Assembly: GCA_012862575.1 (NCBI GenBank)
Contig: BLSF01000091.1
Location: 1-64,000, forward strand
DNA length: 64,000 nt
Reading direction: 5' to 3'
Origin: Parietichytrium sp. I65-24A
Taxonomy: Eukaryota; Sar; Bigyra; Thraustochytrida; Thraustochytriidae
Part shown: positions 1 through 9,874 of the stretch, one piece after another
Numbering within the stretch: position 1 is the stretch's first letter
Layout of the letters: the number at the start of each line of letters is the position of its first letter
The notes under the pieces: generated by a model
Told to the model about the DNA's origin: nothing
The model's database searches: none
Seen by the model: only the letters and a program-made list of their open reading frames with translations
Position numbers and translations under genes: made by a program

Positions 1-404
1 GCCACAGCGATGCTGACTCCATAGGCATACATACGGCCACTATGATACTATGACCTAGTCACTCAGACTTTCGCATGAAATGCTAAATAATTACTCCAGT
101 ACCCTACTGCGAGTATTAGTAAATCATGATTACCCGACTCACACCAGACCCGGATAAAGGTGGATAAAACTTGGAACAGCATCGGAGGTGCGTGGGAGTT
201 GGTTGCACTCTCACGGTGGATCATCTGAGACTCGGAACTGTTGAGGTAAACCACGTGCACATCAGAAAACGTGTTTTCCTTTACACCACAGAAAGAGAGA
301 ATGGCGAAAGTGAAAGCCGTAAAGCGCATATCTCTAAAATAAAAACTCTTCTTCTATTCTTAAGAAATACGAGAGGGATGATGAACGACCTGGCGCGAAG
401 CAGA
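1..404. other. 3' flank of the acyl-CoA oxidase gene, no gene seen
   Basis: This AT-leaning stretch lies beyond the stop codon of the first minus-strand gene. Short open frames cross it on both strands but none resembles a protein. It probably holds the 3' untranslated region of that gene plus spacer. Confidence 0.5.
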
Positions 405-1979
405 TTACAATTTAGCAAAAACGACTTGGCGAGCATCCTCGTCCAGCAACTTTGCAATGTGCTTGGCACACACGGCGTCTGCAAGCTCGTACACCAATTT
501 CCAGTTCTCGTTCCACAGCCTGTTGCCATCCTCCGGAGAGGCTGCGGCCGAGAGTGCCCGACTGAGCTGAAAGCGAAGCTTCATCTCCTGCTGCTCTGCG
601 GAAGACCCGAAGACAATATCCTTGCCGGTATCCTTCCATGACGACTTTTTGAAGTTCTTCATCGAGTCGCGAGCAAGCTTTTGCATGAGGATGCGACTGT
701 CTCCCTCGGCGAACTGGCACATCAGAAGCCAATGGGTAGAGCCAAAGCCAGCCTCATGCATCAGCGCATACGAACCAACTTCGCGCGCCAGCTGATCAGT
801 GAGTGTAACGGCGGACTGCACGCACTGAACCTTGGCAACAGCGATGATTTCCACAAGCTCGGCATCAGGAATGCTGCGCTCGCGAAGAACAACGCAGAGC
901 TTCTTCTCCACTTCCCTGGTGTAGCGGAACAAAGCGTCTACCTTCTCCTCGGCGTCGGCGAAGATGTGTGCGATGTGGGGAACTTGGCTAAGAAAAAGCT
1001 TTGGTGCACCCTTCGGCGCCCAGCACGCCTTCTTGTCTGCGTAATTCTTCGCCATCGCAAAGATGCGCTCGGTGAAGATGCAGCACGCCTGCGCAATCGC
1101 AAGGCGACCGGTCAGAAGACGTTGCCCGAGAACTTCGATGCGCATTGGCTGGCTGGTGGTCTGATGGTATTCGTTGTTGCGAATCTCCGCAAAGCGGCTC
1201 AACATGCAGTCTTTGTCTACCCAAAAGTCCTTGAACGACACGCGCGCGTTGTCCAGATCGTTGGCGACGGTTTTGCGACCTACAACAGTCAAATACAGAG
1301 TAAATTAGTATCTCTTTATTGCCTCGTCGTTCGATCTTTGACTCTTTCCAGCTCCTTAACAGAAATTGCAAAAAATCAACTTACCCATATCTTCGAGCTG
1401 AATTCCAGAAAGCAACTGGTTCTCAGAGTCGCGCATGCGAACCATAAAGCCATGCGGACCGTACGACTTGCCCTTCACGCGGAGGTTGGCGATCACGACG
1501 CAGTGAGAGGCCGTAAGCCCCTGGGAAATCCAGTTCTTCTTCGCGCCCTCGGCAGGGGATTCGATGAGGAATTGCTGCTTGCCCTCATCCCATGTCGCAG
1601 TGGTCTGCACGATCATGCCCGAGTTGACACCTGCGAACACTTCGGTGAGGCAAAAGCATCCGAGAACGCCTTCATCCTGCAGGTCCTCTAGGTGCTGAAT
1701 CTGCTTATCGCTGCCAAGACCGAGGATCGAACCTGCAAAAAGGTTAAACTCCACAGTGAACCTCACTCCCATGCCGCTGCCCTCTGCAATCTTGTTCGGC
1801 GCCAGAAGCAGCCTGTGCGCCCTGAAGAACCTCTCAGGGTTATTCTGCAGATCCGTGAACTTTAGCACCTTGCTCTTCACGAGCTTGCGGAGCATCTCTG
1901 CGCTCTCCTGGTACGTGCAGTTTCCATGGATATGCGACGTAGCCTCCAAAAACTCTTGATCCCAAGCCGAATCTGCCAT
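405..1979 (-). CDS. Acyl-CoA oxidase/dehydrogenase family protein, probably peroxisomal
   Basis: Flavoprotein of the acyl-CoA oxidase/dehydrogenase superfamily, expected to introduce the trans-2 double bond into acyl-CoA in the first step of beta-oxidation. Two exons are seen on the minus strand: 1979-1385 and 1279-405, with a 105-bp GT-AG intron (donor GTAAGT, acceptor TTGTAG). Splicing restores the run DMGRKTVANDLDNARVSF, which continues smoothly across the junction. The product is 489 aa. A family-like segment GCFCLTEVFAGVNSG is followed by TTATWD, the usual substrate/FAD-binding region of acyl-CoA oxidases. The protein ends in AKL, a canonical-type PTS1, so peroxisomal location is inferred. 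It is shorter than typical acyl-CoA oxidases (about 650 aa), so oxidase versus dehydrogenase chemistry is not settled. The start is the ATG of MADSAWDQEF. Confidence 0.85.
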
Positions 1980-3440
1980 CTTGGTTTTTCCACGCCTCGA
2001 CCGCCTTCTACCTTTTCGACCGCTTGCCTTTCACCGGACTTGTCTTGTTCGCACTGCGACTTGCTCACAGAGAATTTCGCGTCTGCTCACTCTCTCTTTC
2101 AATGCTCGCTGTCACTCTTTGTCACTCGCTAAGGCCCAGCCGTACTCCTACCAGTAAACATTAGCTGGTAGGTCGCCTACATCTTGCCAGGAGTTTCGCC
2201 GGTAAGAGCTATCAGTGTTTTGGTTAGAATTCTCCGCGCGGAAAGACAATCCAAGCTATCCAAGCTTTCTGTTCGGCTATCTTGGACAGGCCTAGTCTCT
2301 CTCGAACGGGAGAAACTCTAGCCACTCGGCGGTAACCGCGTGGGAGAAAGGATGAAAGAGAAAGAGAAAAAATTTGGAAAAAGAGGACAGAGTGTGGAGT
2401 CAGTGGAGCCTGAGTATTGTAAGTGTGTATTTTGATTGACAATGACATACTCGGTAATTTTTAAAAGGATGAGAGAGACTCTTTTGTCGTCTCTCGGAGC
2501 GAGGCAGAAATAGCAGAAATGGCAGAAAGATCTTTCCATCAATCCGTCGATGAGTAAAGGAGCTCATACATTATGCATTATACTGGGTACTGGGTACCAT
2601 TCTGACCTCGAGTACCGCGACTTTTGGCTTTCAACATGTCATCGTTGACCGCGGGAACCGCGGGTCTGGAAATAAAAGTGTTTGGCTGAGTTGTTCGTGC
2701 TCAGAGTTTCAGATACCGATACTGACTGTGAGTACACAGCAGAACAGTTTGAAGCCAGCCTTCTATTGCTTGCTCTTGATTACAACGAAATCTCACTAAA
2801 TTTCTACTATCTTTTAGACATACGTTCGACGTTAGCTAAACGTAATCTTTACTTTGGAATAATGGCTTTAGTGATAATCTGGCACAAGAGGGTCCTACCT
2901 TGGAGAGGCGGTCAGTTTGTCTAACAATTTCTATCTCGAGTTCTCCTAAACCTTCCAGCAAAGCCTAGCTAGTGACTAGGAAAACAATGGTATGACCAGT
3001 ATGACCTATCAAATTGAAAGACACATTAGATTCTATAGTAAACAGTGCTAAGCGTAACCCAACTGTGGCGGGAGTTGCTAGCGCATAGGCTTTCTTATAA
3101 TCTATTTACAAGTCTGAATTTATCCTATTTACTTTGACGTTCGGTTCTATGTGGAGAAGTAGAGTTTCCAAAGGTATAGTGTTAAGGAATATGATATTAG
3201 CCTAATAAGCCTGCCATTGATAGGGCAAGCAAGTGGAACGAAAACTCAAGCTCATGGAAGAATTTTGCACGACAACAACACAGCTCAAAAGAAGGCGGGA
3301 AAGTTAAAACCAAAAGTGTTTGTATATGATAACATATGCCAATAAAATACATTTGTGAAACGGCACTGATCCCAGCAAGGATTGCAGAAGAAAGGGCAAA
3401 AATATTCATCAGATCAAATTGCCACGTGAGTCTTCAAGCA
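1980..3440. other. Intergenic region between two minus-strand genes
   Basis: About 1.46 kb with no convincing gene. It should contain the promoter of the acyl-CoA oxidase gene at its left end and the 3' flank of the next gene at its right end. A direct repeat of CCGCGGG occurs near 2650-2665, and a CTCGAGTAC half-palindrome near 2610 resembles longer palindromes elsewhere in the window. Confidence 0.5.
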
Positions 3441-4340
3441 TCAATTAGATGCAGCGATTAATTGTAAATTTCGCTCAGAAGAACTCTCCCCACAGCTTCG
3501 GTCAGAGCTTGATTTGCTTAGTCTCTTCTTCTTCTTCCTCTTTTTCTTCTTCTTGCCTTCTGAGGATGATGCCGGAGAGGGCTCAGTAATACTGAATTCC
3601 GACTCCTCTTTCGATTCCTCCTCTCTGTCCTGAAACTCCTTCTCGCTGTTGTCCCACCCAAGCATCTTTTCTTCATTTAAAAGCTGCTCGAAACTCAACT
3701 CTGGGAGCTCGTCCCAAACGCGTTTCTTCTCCTCGGCAGCTTCTTCCGCTTTGTCCCTTTCCTGCAAGGCGGCTTCCATTTGACGCTTCATAATGGGCAC
3801 CGGGAGTGAGCCAAATCTCGAAGTGAGGTCTCTTATTTGCTGCTCTGCCTCTTCGTCGAGCGAAGGATCGGGTGCGTCGGCAGAGTGTTTCACCATGAAA
3901 GCCATTTCGTTCGTCTTCAAAATTTTCCCAATGTCGTTCACCAGATTCTGGATCACCGTAAGCTGGTGGCCACGCAAAGCAGAAAGCGACCCAAATCTCG
4001 GGCGCATTCCGTCCTCTGTAATAACGAACGAGAAGGTTCCAGGCGGGGGACGCGCCATCTTGGATTTCACCACGCTCATGATCAACCCAGACTGTGCAAC
4101 GTACACTCGTCAGCTCTCGCGCCGCATTCCATTGCAAACTTGGCTGTGAATGATGTGCATGAACTTGTTGCAAAAACTTACGTCATCTACATGAACTCTG
4201 TACACCCCTTTCTTCCCCAATGTAATCTTCTCCATCACTTTGGCAACATTCTCGTCGTACAACTCCTGCGCAGTCTGCATGGACACCGTCACACCCTCCA
4301 CCTCAAGCTCCACGCCGCGCCCGCCGTTCTTGCGCCTCAT
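3441..4340 (-). CDS. Unrecognised 269-aa protein with Lys-rich C-terminus
   Basis: I do not recognise this family. Two exons are supported: 4340-4182 and 4091-3441, joined in phase 0 across a 90-bp intron with donor GTAAGT and acceptor GCACAG. The first ATG gives MRRKNGGRGVELEVEGVTV; the upstream part of the open frame has no ATG. The N-terminal half is predicted compact and mixed, including RFGSLSALRGHQLTVIQNLV. Residues around 150-185 are a charged probable coiled coil rich in Glu, Ala and Lys. An acidic stretch follows, then a tail with a run of ten or more Lys/Arg and many Ser, which could be a nuclear or nucleolar signal. A nuclear role is inference only. Confidence 0.65.
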
Positions 4341-5921
4341 CTCCGCTAAGCCCAGTTTCCACCAACCCGACCGCCCCAAACCGCCCTCTGGCGCGCACTT
4401 TCGTCGTCCCCGTTTGGTCGCGACACGACCCTCCACGACCACTCAAGCTGCCTCCGCGCGCACCGACTGTCCCTCGCACAATTCTGCGATGCGCAACACA
4501 CACACTCTATCTCTCTCTTTGCTCCACTCTCTCCCGTGTCAGAGGAGGCTGCTGTCATGTGCCCTCTCTGTTTCAGTCTCCTTTTGTGAGGGGAAACGAT
4601 CGGGGACTCAGTACTCAATGGAAGCTTCCCGAGAAACTATTCTTAAAGTAGCAGCTAATCGAGGCTTACCGTGGCCTTGATCTGGGTTATACGAGTGAGT
4701 GGGTGGGAAGGGACAACAACAGTGAGCAGGTCGTAACACAGTTATGATTTATGGTAGGAGTCTGCTGGTTTGATTTATTGGAGTTCGATGTGTGCTGAGT
4801 ATGGAGTAGGTGAGTACTAGCGGTGTGCGTAGGGGGACAAGGAGATGAGGAGATGTGAGTTTTCGATGGGTGGTGGCCTTGATCGTGACTACTAGTGAGA
4901 GAGAGTGATGTTGTGCCTACCGCTGACTAAGCTATCTCTGACTTGAAACCAAGGCAATGAAACAAACGAAAGGACAGATGTTACCAGTAACACTCATTGG
5001 AATGGGAGTTGTGGAGGTCATGGACTCAGGAGTGGAGGGCGGCGCAATTCTCAGATTTTAAAAATCAGTGGGGGGTAGTACTTGATAGCTTTTCGTAAGC
5101 ATTTTTCGGCCTGAAGAATGCGAAGAGCTACTGAACCAATCTAAGGTAAGATGAATAGCATACGTTAGTAGTGCTTGTAGTAGGAGGTGCTACTGAACCT
5201 GTCGTCCGTTTTGTAAACACAAAGAAATGTGAACGATAGCGTCCATGTTACTGGGCTCGTGGGCGGTTGTCGAAGTGAGCAGTAAACTACCACATTTTTG
5301 TTACGTGAGAAACGTTTAGAACGCGGTGCTCGTTCATGTTCATTCTGTTCATTCGAGATCATTCGAGGGCAGGTCAATCAACGAATACGAGTTTGTGACG
5401 GGAATTTGCGAGACTGTGCTGGAGGATGCTGTCAACGACAGCGTCTCCGTTACGCGTTACTAGAGATGTTGAGAGCCGTTAAAAAATGAGAGAGCCGCAT
5501 AAGCTCCCCTTGCTGGTCTCGCAACTTGTTAAACCTGAGCTGCGGCGGCCAGGTCTTACTCGCACTCGAAAGATCGTCTCAACCTTCGACTCCATCTCCA
5601 TTCCCATCTCCATCTCCATCTTCAACTCCAACTCCAACTCCATCTCCAACTCCATCTCCAACTCCATCTCCACACTTCCGAATCCAAAAGTAGTAGTCAT
5701 GAGAGTCGTAAGCTACTTTGCACCTGTGAATCGTGAATCGGGCTTGATCCTCGGGAAGAGAGAAAGACCTGCTGCAGAGGCAGGCTAACGTTGAGAGGCT
5801 GTCTGCGAAATCTGGATGCGCAAGCAATGTTGAATGGCCTGGCTGGACCTGGCATCATCAGGCGGTTGTAGAGATCCAAGTGGAAGACGTGGATGCGGCG
5901 GACTGCAGCGATTAGCAGAAA
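4341..5921. other. Divergent intergenic region with low-complexity sequence
   Basis: About 1.58 kb between the divergent starts of the Lys-rich protein gene and the WD40 gene, so it should hold both promoters. No gene was found. The left third is GC-rich, the middle is AT-rich with GAGTACT-type motifs (near 4606 and 4816), and a pyrimidine hexamer array lies at 5588-5674. Confidence 0.5.
5588..5674. repeat. CTCCAT/CTCCAA hexamer array
   Basis: Imperfect tandem hexamers of the types TCCATC and AACTCC run for about 87 bp, giving a strongly pyrimidine-rich plus strand. It sits about 250 bp upstream of the WD40 gene start. Because the unit is 6 bp it stays open in all frames and produces spurious Ser/Ile or Glu/Met repeat peptides. 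Confidence 0.85.
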
Positions 5922-8900
5922 ATGGCTGCGTCGGGCGGAATGGTGGTGAGCCTTGAGGAAAACCGCAACGCAGACGGGCCATTTCAGTACAGGTACGGAT
6001 TTCAGTTTGTGGGCGAACTGCAAAGTCACGCGTACCCCATAAAATGCGGCCAAGTGCATCTGAACAAGTCCCATCTTTGGCACTTGCTGACCGAAAGAAT
6101 TGCAGAGCGTAAGCAAGAACAGCGGGGCAGCGCTGATGAAGAGGCCCAAAGTGTGCACCTCATCGGGCGCAACCCGCTGATAAACATTTTGGAGAGTGGC
6201 ATATGCCAGACCGTGACTGTGGACTCTCGGACCGTGCGACTATGGGACGGCTTGTCGGAGAGCAAAAGGCTTTTGTTCCCCGGCGGCAAGTCAAACTATT
6301 ACCTGACCATTCTGTACATTCCAAGCAAAGGCGTCTACGTCGCGTCCACCATAGATCTGAAGCTCAAAGTATACGACACCAAGTTGGACTTGGTTGGCAC
6401 AATCAAACTAGACCAGCGATCAATTTATCAATTAGAGTTTTGTGTGAAAAAGGGCGAGCTCATCAGCGCTGGGGCAGACGGTGTGATCTTCTGGGGCTGG
6501 CAGGAAAAAAAGAACGAAGAATGGGACAAGCAAAGTAAGCTTTGGAAGTCCGTCACTACATACGATTTGTCTCGGAGAGCAGTTCTGCCGGACTCAGAAT
6601 GGGCACAAGGCATAAGAGTCGATAACAAGCTTGGTCTACTTTACGTATTTTGTGAAACCTCGCTGCGAGTGTACGACCTCGACACGTCTCTCGAGTGCGA
6701 AGCGCTCCTAAATATTCACCAGCAAAGCCTCACTGACTGCATTTTCTACAGTCATAGTCAGTATTACATCACCAGCTGCATGGGCGGTGAGATAAAGATA
6801 TGGTCCAAGCCTCGCGGCAACAGCTTGGTGCACAAATTCCACTCTCACGCAAAAGCGGTGACGAGGCTGTTACTGCACCCCCAAGAAAACACGCAAGGAC
6901 TTTTTATATCTAGTTCCCTCGACCAGACCGTCAGGGTGTACAGTCTAGAGAGCCTGTTAGAGCTCTACAAACTCAACTTGTCACATCCATGCACGTCTAT
7001 GGAAATCGTCTCAAGTAGCGAAATTCCCGAATTGAAACCACATGTATTGCTGTACACCAACTCCACGGCCCAGATCTGGAGGCTCAACCACCTTGCATCT
7101 CCCTTCTTACCGTATCGAGCGATTCCGAGATTAATTCAAGCTTACCCAGAGAGGTGTTTGCTCTCGGGCGCAGAACCTCCCCAGTTGCTGATACTTGGGA
7201 ATGACAGCCTAGTCCGCATCGTTGATCCAATTTCGAAGGAAACCATCTCGAGGCTAATCCCAGAGGGCGAGGGCGACATTGTTCTAGACATCCAATATTC
7301 CTATCCAAAACGGATGCTGTACACATTGGAACGCACAGGAGAGGTGACAGGACACTCCACCAGATCTGACCCCGCCACCCTTGAGTTCCGCTGGGCTCAC
7401 ACCGTGCTGCCCAAAGATACTGTTTGCGTAATTTGCAACTTGGAATTGGAAGGCGGAATTTATGTACCAAGACATGTTACCGCCAGAGCGGATATGATCT
7501 CCAAGCTTCAGCAGCCAATCAATGCACTCCGCGGTCATGTTGCTGGCGGCAATCATTGGCAGACCAGCGCGCTGCAAGCGGACCGCAAAATTGGCCGATC
7601 AAACTACCTCGTAGGTGGCACAGAGAAGGGATCGCTCTTATTTTGGGACCTTGAACGCTCCGGAGCCTTACGAGCGCAGGTTCATTCTGCTCACTTGAGC
7701 CAAATTTGCAAGCTCAAGCTCAGCAAAGCCGGCAGCACGACACCGCAGCTGATCAGCTGCTCTGAAAAGAGCGAGGTAAAAGTATGGGACCTCTCAACGC
7801 TTGCAGTCATCCATAAGTTGCAATTGGAGTCCCATAGTCCCGTCACCTGTTTGGCGCTTTCCGCCTCAGAACCCATGCTTCTTGTCGGGCATGAAAATGG
7901 GGAAACAGAAGTATTAGACACCACCACGTATGCGTCCGTTCCTGGGTCTAGGGGACAGAGCCACCAAGGGGCGCTCACCGTAGCTCTTTACAATGACATG
8001 CTTGCTATCCTCATCACGGCATCGAAAGATGGCTCTATTAAAGTCTGGGATCGAAAAATGAATCTGCTCCGAGAGCTTGATATACACGGCGAGCCTATCC
8101 ACGCTCTTGCGCTTCTGAGCGAGGACTCGGACCTTGTTTTTGGCGAAGGCGAGGCTGTTGTAAAGATTTCCTCCGAAACCTTTCTGACTCCAGAACTGGA
8201 CAAGCTGCGACAAATTTTAGCACGACATGGGTTCCGGTCAATTCAGGAAGCCCATGATGCCCAGCGGGAGGAGAAACCAATTCAACCAGTCAACCCCTTT
8301 GACGTGGCTGCGAGTATTGCAAAGCAAGTCTGTCAAGGTGTAAATAGCAACGACGGCGACCTCGGGGAGAACGAGGACGGCTTGGAAGACAACGATATTA
8401 GCAGAGTCATGAGCACACTACCATCAACTATTCCTTTCCAGGAGCGAGAGTCGGTCAGCCCAGTGCTTGTAAGACGAAGGTCGTCTTCACTTCGACGGAT
8501 TTCGCAGTTCGAGCTGGCAAAAGAACTAAACAAAGAAGATCGGAGCGCTCTGTCCGTGGCACTAGACGATGCCAAAATGCGCAAATCTTTGCTAAAAGAC
8601 TTGAACTCTACAGCAGCTCACGTGTCAATACCGACCGTCGCTCCGATCCTTTTTGACGGGAGCTTTGCTGCGCGAGAAGAAACTCAAGGAGTCAAGCCTG
8701 ACCTGGACGCAGAGGTTCTTCGATACTGTCGGCAACACCCTCCAGAACCAGGTTCAGCAGATGAGGAGGAGGAGCCAATCTTTCTCCGCCCGCGCGATTT
8801 CGTCAATCACTTTGGGAAAGCGCAGAACAGAGCTCCGAGATCCCCACAGAAAGCAGCTCGAGACGCGCCTTTCGTGCAGCGCGATACAAAGCCGAGAATG

Positions 8901-9062
8901 CTTGGCGGCATTCTGAACGTCACAGCGCTATCGAGAAGCAGTGACGAGTCGAATTCACCTGCGCTAGATGCTGAACCAAGCGTTATCTGCGTGCCACGCC
9001 CTCTGAGCGACTTTCCTAGCCGAACGCGGAGTCCCCGAACTACGAAACTCGCCAAACGTTAA
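5922..9062 (+). CDS. WD40-repeat protein, 1046 aa
   Basis: Single-exon gene encoding a large WD40 beta-propeller scaffold. Many blades are visible from about residue 90 to 760, for example VTVDSRTVRLWDGL, SCMGGEIKIWSKP, SSSLDQTVRVYSL, YLVGGTEKGSLLFWDL, SCSEKSEVKVWDLS and TASKDGSIKVWDRK; their number suggests two propellers. From about residue 770 the chain becomes charged and low in complexity, with Ser/Arg-rich segments such as RRRSSSLRRIS. There is no enzyme motif. The start is the first ATG, MAASGGMVVS. Propellers of this size occur in ciliary, trafficking and ubiquitin-ligase proteins, and nothing here picks one. A ciliary role would fit the DRC1 gene elsewhere in the window but is only a guess. 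Confidence 0.85.
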   Translation: MAASGGMVVSLEENRNADGPFQYRYGFQFVGELQSHAYPIKCGQVHLNKSHLWHLLTERIAERKQEQRGSADEEAQSVHLIGRNPLINILESGICQTVTVDSRTVRLWDGLSESKRLLFPGGKSNYYLTILYIPSKGVYVASTIDLKLKVYDTKLDLVGTIKLDQRSIYQLEFCVKKGELISAGADGVIFWGWQEKKNEEWDKQSKLWKSVTTYDLSRRAVLPDSEWAQGIRVDNKLGLLYVFCETSLRVYDLDTSLECEALLNIHQQSLTDCIFYSHSQYYITSCMGGEIKIWSKPRGNSLVHKFHSHAKAVTRLLLHPQENTQGLFISSSLDQTVRVYSLESLLELYKLNLSHPCTSMEIVSSSEIPELKPHVLLYTNSTAQIWRLNHLASPFLPYRAIPRLIQAYPERCLLSGAEPPQLLILGNDSLVRIVDPISKETISRLIPEGEGDIVLDIQYSYPKRMLYTLERTGEVTGHSTRSDPATLEFRWAHTVLPKDTVCVICNLELEGGIYVPRHVTARADMISKLQQPINALRGHVAGGNHWQTSALQADRKIGRSNYLVGGTEKGSLLFWDLERSGALRAQVHSAHLSQICKLKLSKAGSTTPQLISCSEKSEVKVWDLSTLAVIHKLQLESHSPVTCLALSASEPMLLVGHENGETEVLDTTTYASVPGSRGQSHQGALTVALYNDMLAILITASKDGSIKVWDRKMNLLRELDIHGEPIHALALLSEDSDLVFGEGEAVVKISSETFLTPELDKLRQILARHGFRSIQEAHDAQREEKPIQPVNPFDVAASIAKQVCQGVNSNDGDLGENEDGLEDNDISRVMSTLPSTIPFQERESVSPVLVRRRSSSLRRISQFELAKELNKEDRSALSVALDDAKMRKSLLKDLNSTAAHVSIPTVAPILFDGSFAAREETQGVKPDLDAEVLRYCRQHPPEPGSADEEEEPIFLRPRDFVNHFGKAQNRAPRSPQKAARDAPFVQRDTKPRMLGGILNVTALSRSSDESNSPALDAEPSVICVPRPLSDFPSRTRSPRTTKLAKR

Positions 9063-9130
9063 ACAACTTTGCGTCTCATCGAGTCCCGCTTCCTGAATAT
9101 ATATGTAGTCTACACTCCAATGTTTTTCGC

Positions 9131-9164
9131 TTTTCCACTTTCCACTTTCCACTTTCCACTTTCA
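9131..9164. repeat. TTTCCAC heptamer tandem repeat
   Basis: Four head-to-tail copies of a TTTCCAC heptamer lie just after the WD40 gene stop, in its 3' untranslated region or in the convergent spacer shared with the next minus-strand gene. Confidence 0.85.
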
Positions 9165-9260
9165 CCTCTACGCTATTATACGCAGATCAAAAAAACAGTT
9201 CATTCAGATTGAAAACTTGCTTAAAAAATTAATCTGTAGAGAAACGGATCTACGAGCCCT

Positions 9261-9551
9261 TTAAACAAGCACAAGTGGCGCAGCTGACATGTGCAAGCCC
9301 GTAGGCAGAGTGTGGACGTCAGTGAAAACATCCATCACGCGGGTGTAACCATCAGCAGGAGTGGCCCACATGGAGCCTTTGCACCGCTGCGCAATCTTTT
9401 TGGCGCCTTTGATGATGCCGTCAACTGAAGCCTTGATGTGAACGCATGCATTCGTTTGTTTCATATAGGAGATTTCTAAGGCAGGATTTACACGACCACG
9501 ATGTTTGAGTTCATCCTTGACGAAGTCAAAGAAGCGCTCCGAGTCATTCAT
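9261..9551 (-). CDS. Small unrecognised protein, 96 aa
   Basis: I do not recognise this protein. It reads MNDSERFFDFVKDEL, has a helical Lys-rich centre (KASVDGIIKGAKKIAQRCKG), and ends APLVLV. The frame begins with ATG, has ordinary amino-acid composition and is free of low complexity, unlike shadow frames nearby. It is convergent with the WD40 gene (198-bp gap) and divergent from BCCIP (323-bp gap), the pattern other real genes in the window follow. No signal peptide or membrane segment is evident. An unseen upstream exon is possible. Confidence 0.5.
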   Translation of the reverse strand: MNDSERFFDFVKDELKHRGRVNPALEISYMKQTNACVHIKASVDGIIKGAKKIAQRCKGSMWATPADGYTRVMDVFTDVHTLPTGLHMSAAPLVLV

Positions 9552-9874
9552 AATCTAATCGAATAAGAAAATGAGGGACTGTGAATTCTGAATTCTGAAT
9601 TCTGAACGAATTGTATTGCCAAGCAAGAGCCTGTTCTCACCACGATGGGTACCTCCATCACAGTCCCACCACCACGCCCAATCGCTCTTACTGGGACCTC
9701 TGCTCCGCGGCGCACAAATGCGTTCCTCAGTCGACTGGTTGTCAGCACGCATCACATGGCAAGCGATTCTGAGTGAGCAACGCGCACACCACAGTAACAG
9801 TAACGAACAAGTGTCCTCGCGTACGTCAACGCCATACTTTGCGTTCATAGTGGTAGCTAAGAGGATAGAGTAGG
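9552..9874. promoter_or_regulatory. Probable bidirectional promoter with GAATTCT repeats
   Basis: The 323-bp gap separates the divergent starts of the 96-aa gene and BCCIP, and is the shortest divergent gap in the window. Three tandem copies of the 7-mer GAATTCT occur at 9583-9603, about 30-50 bp upstream of the minus-strand ATG. The motif recurs in other intergenic regions. Promoter function is inferred from position only. Confidence 0.4.

Noticed and set aside
681-1691. 336-aa plus-strand open frame opposite the acyl-CoA oxidase gene
   Set aside because: It lies antisense to two well-supported exons, crosses their intron without regard to it and resembles no protein. It is a shadow of the coding strand.
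2682-2924. 80-aa plus-strand frame
   Set aside because: It starts at TTG rather than ATG and has no supporting features.
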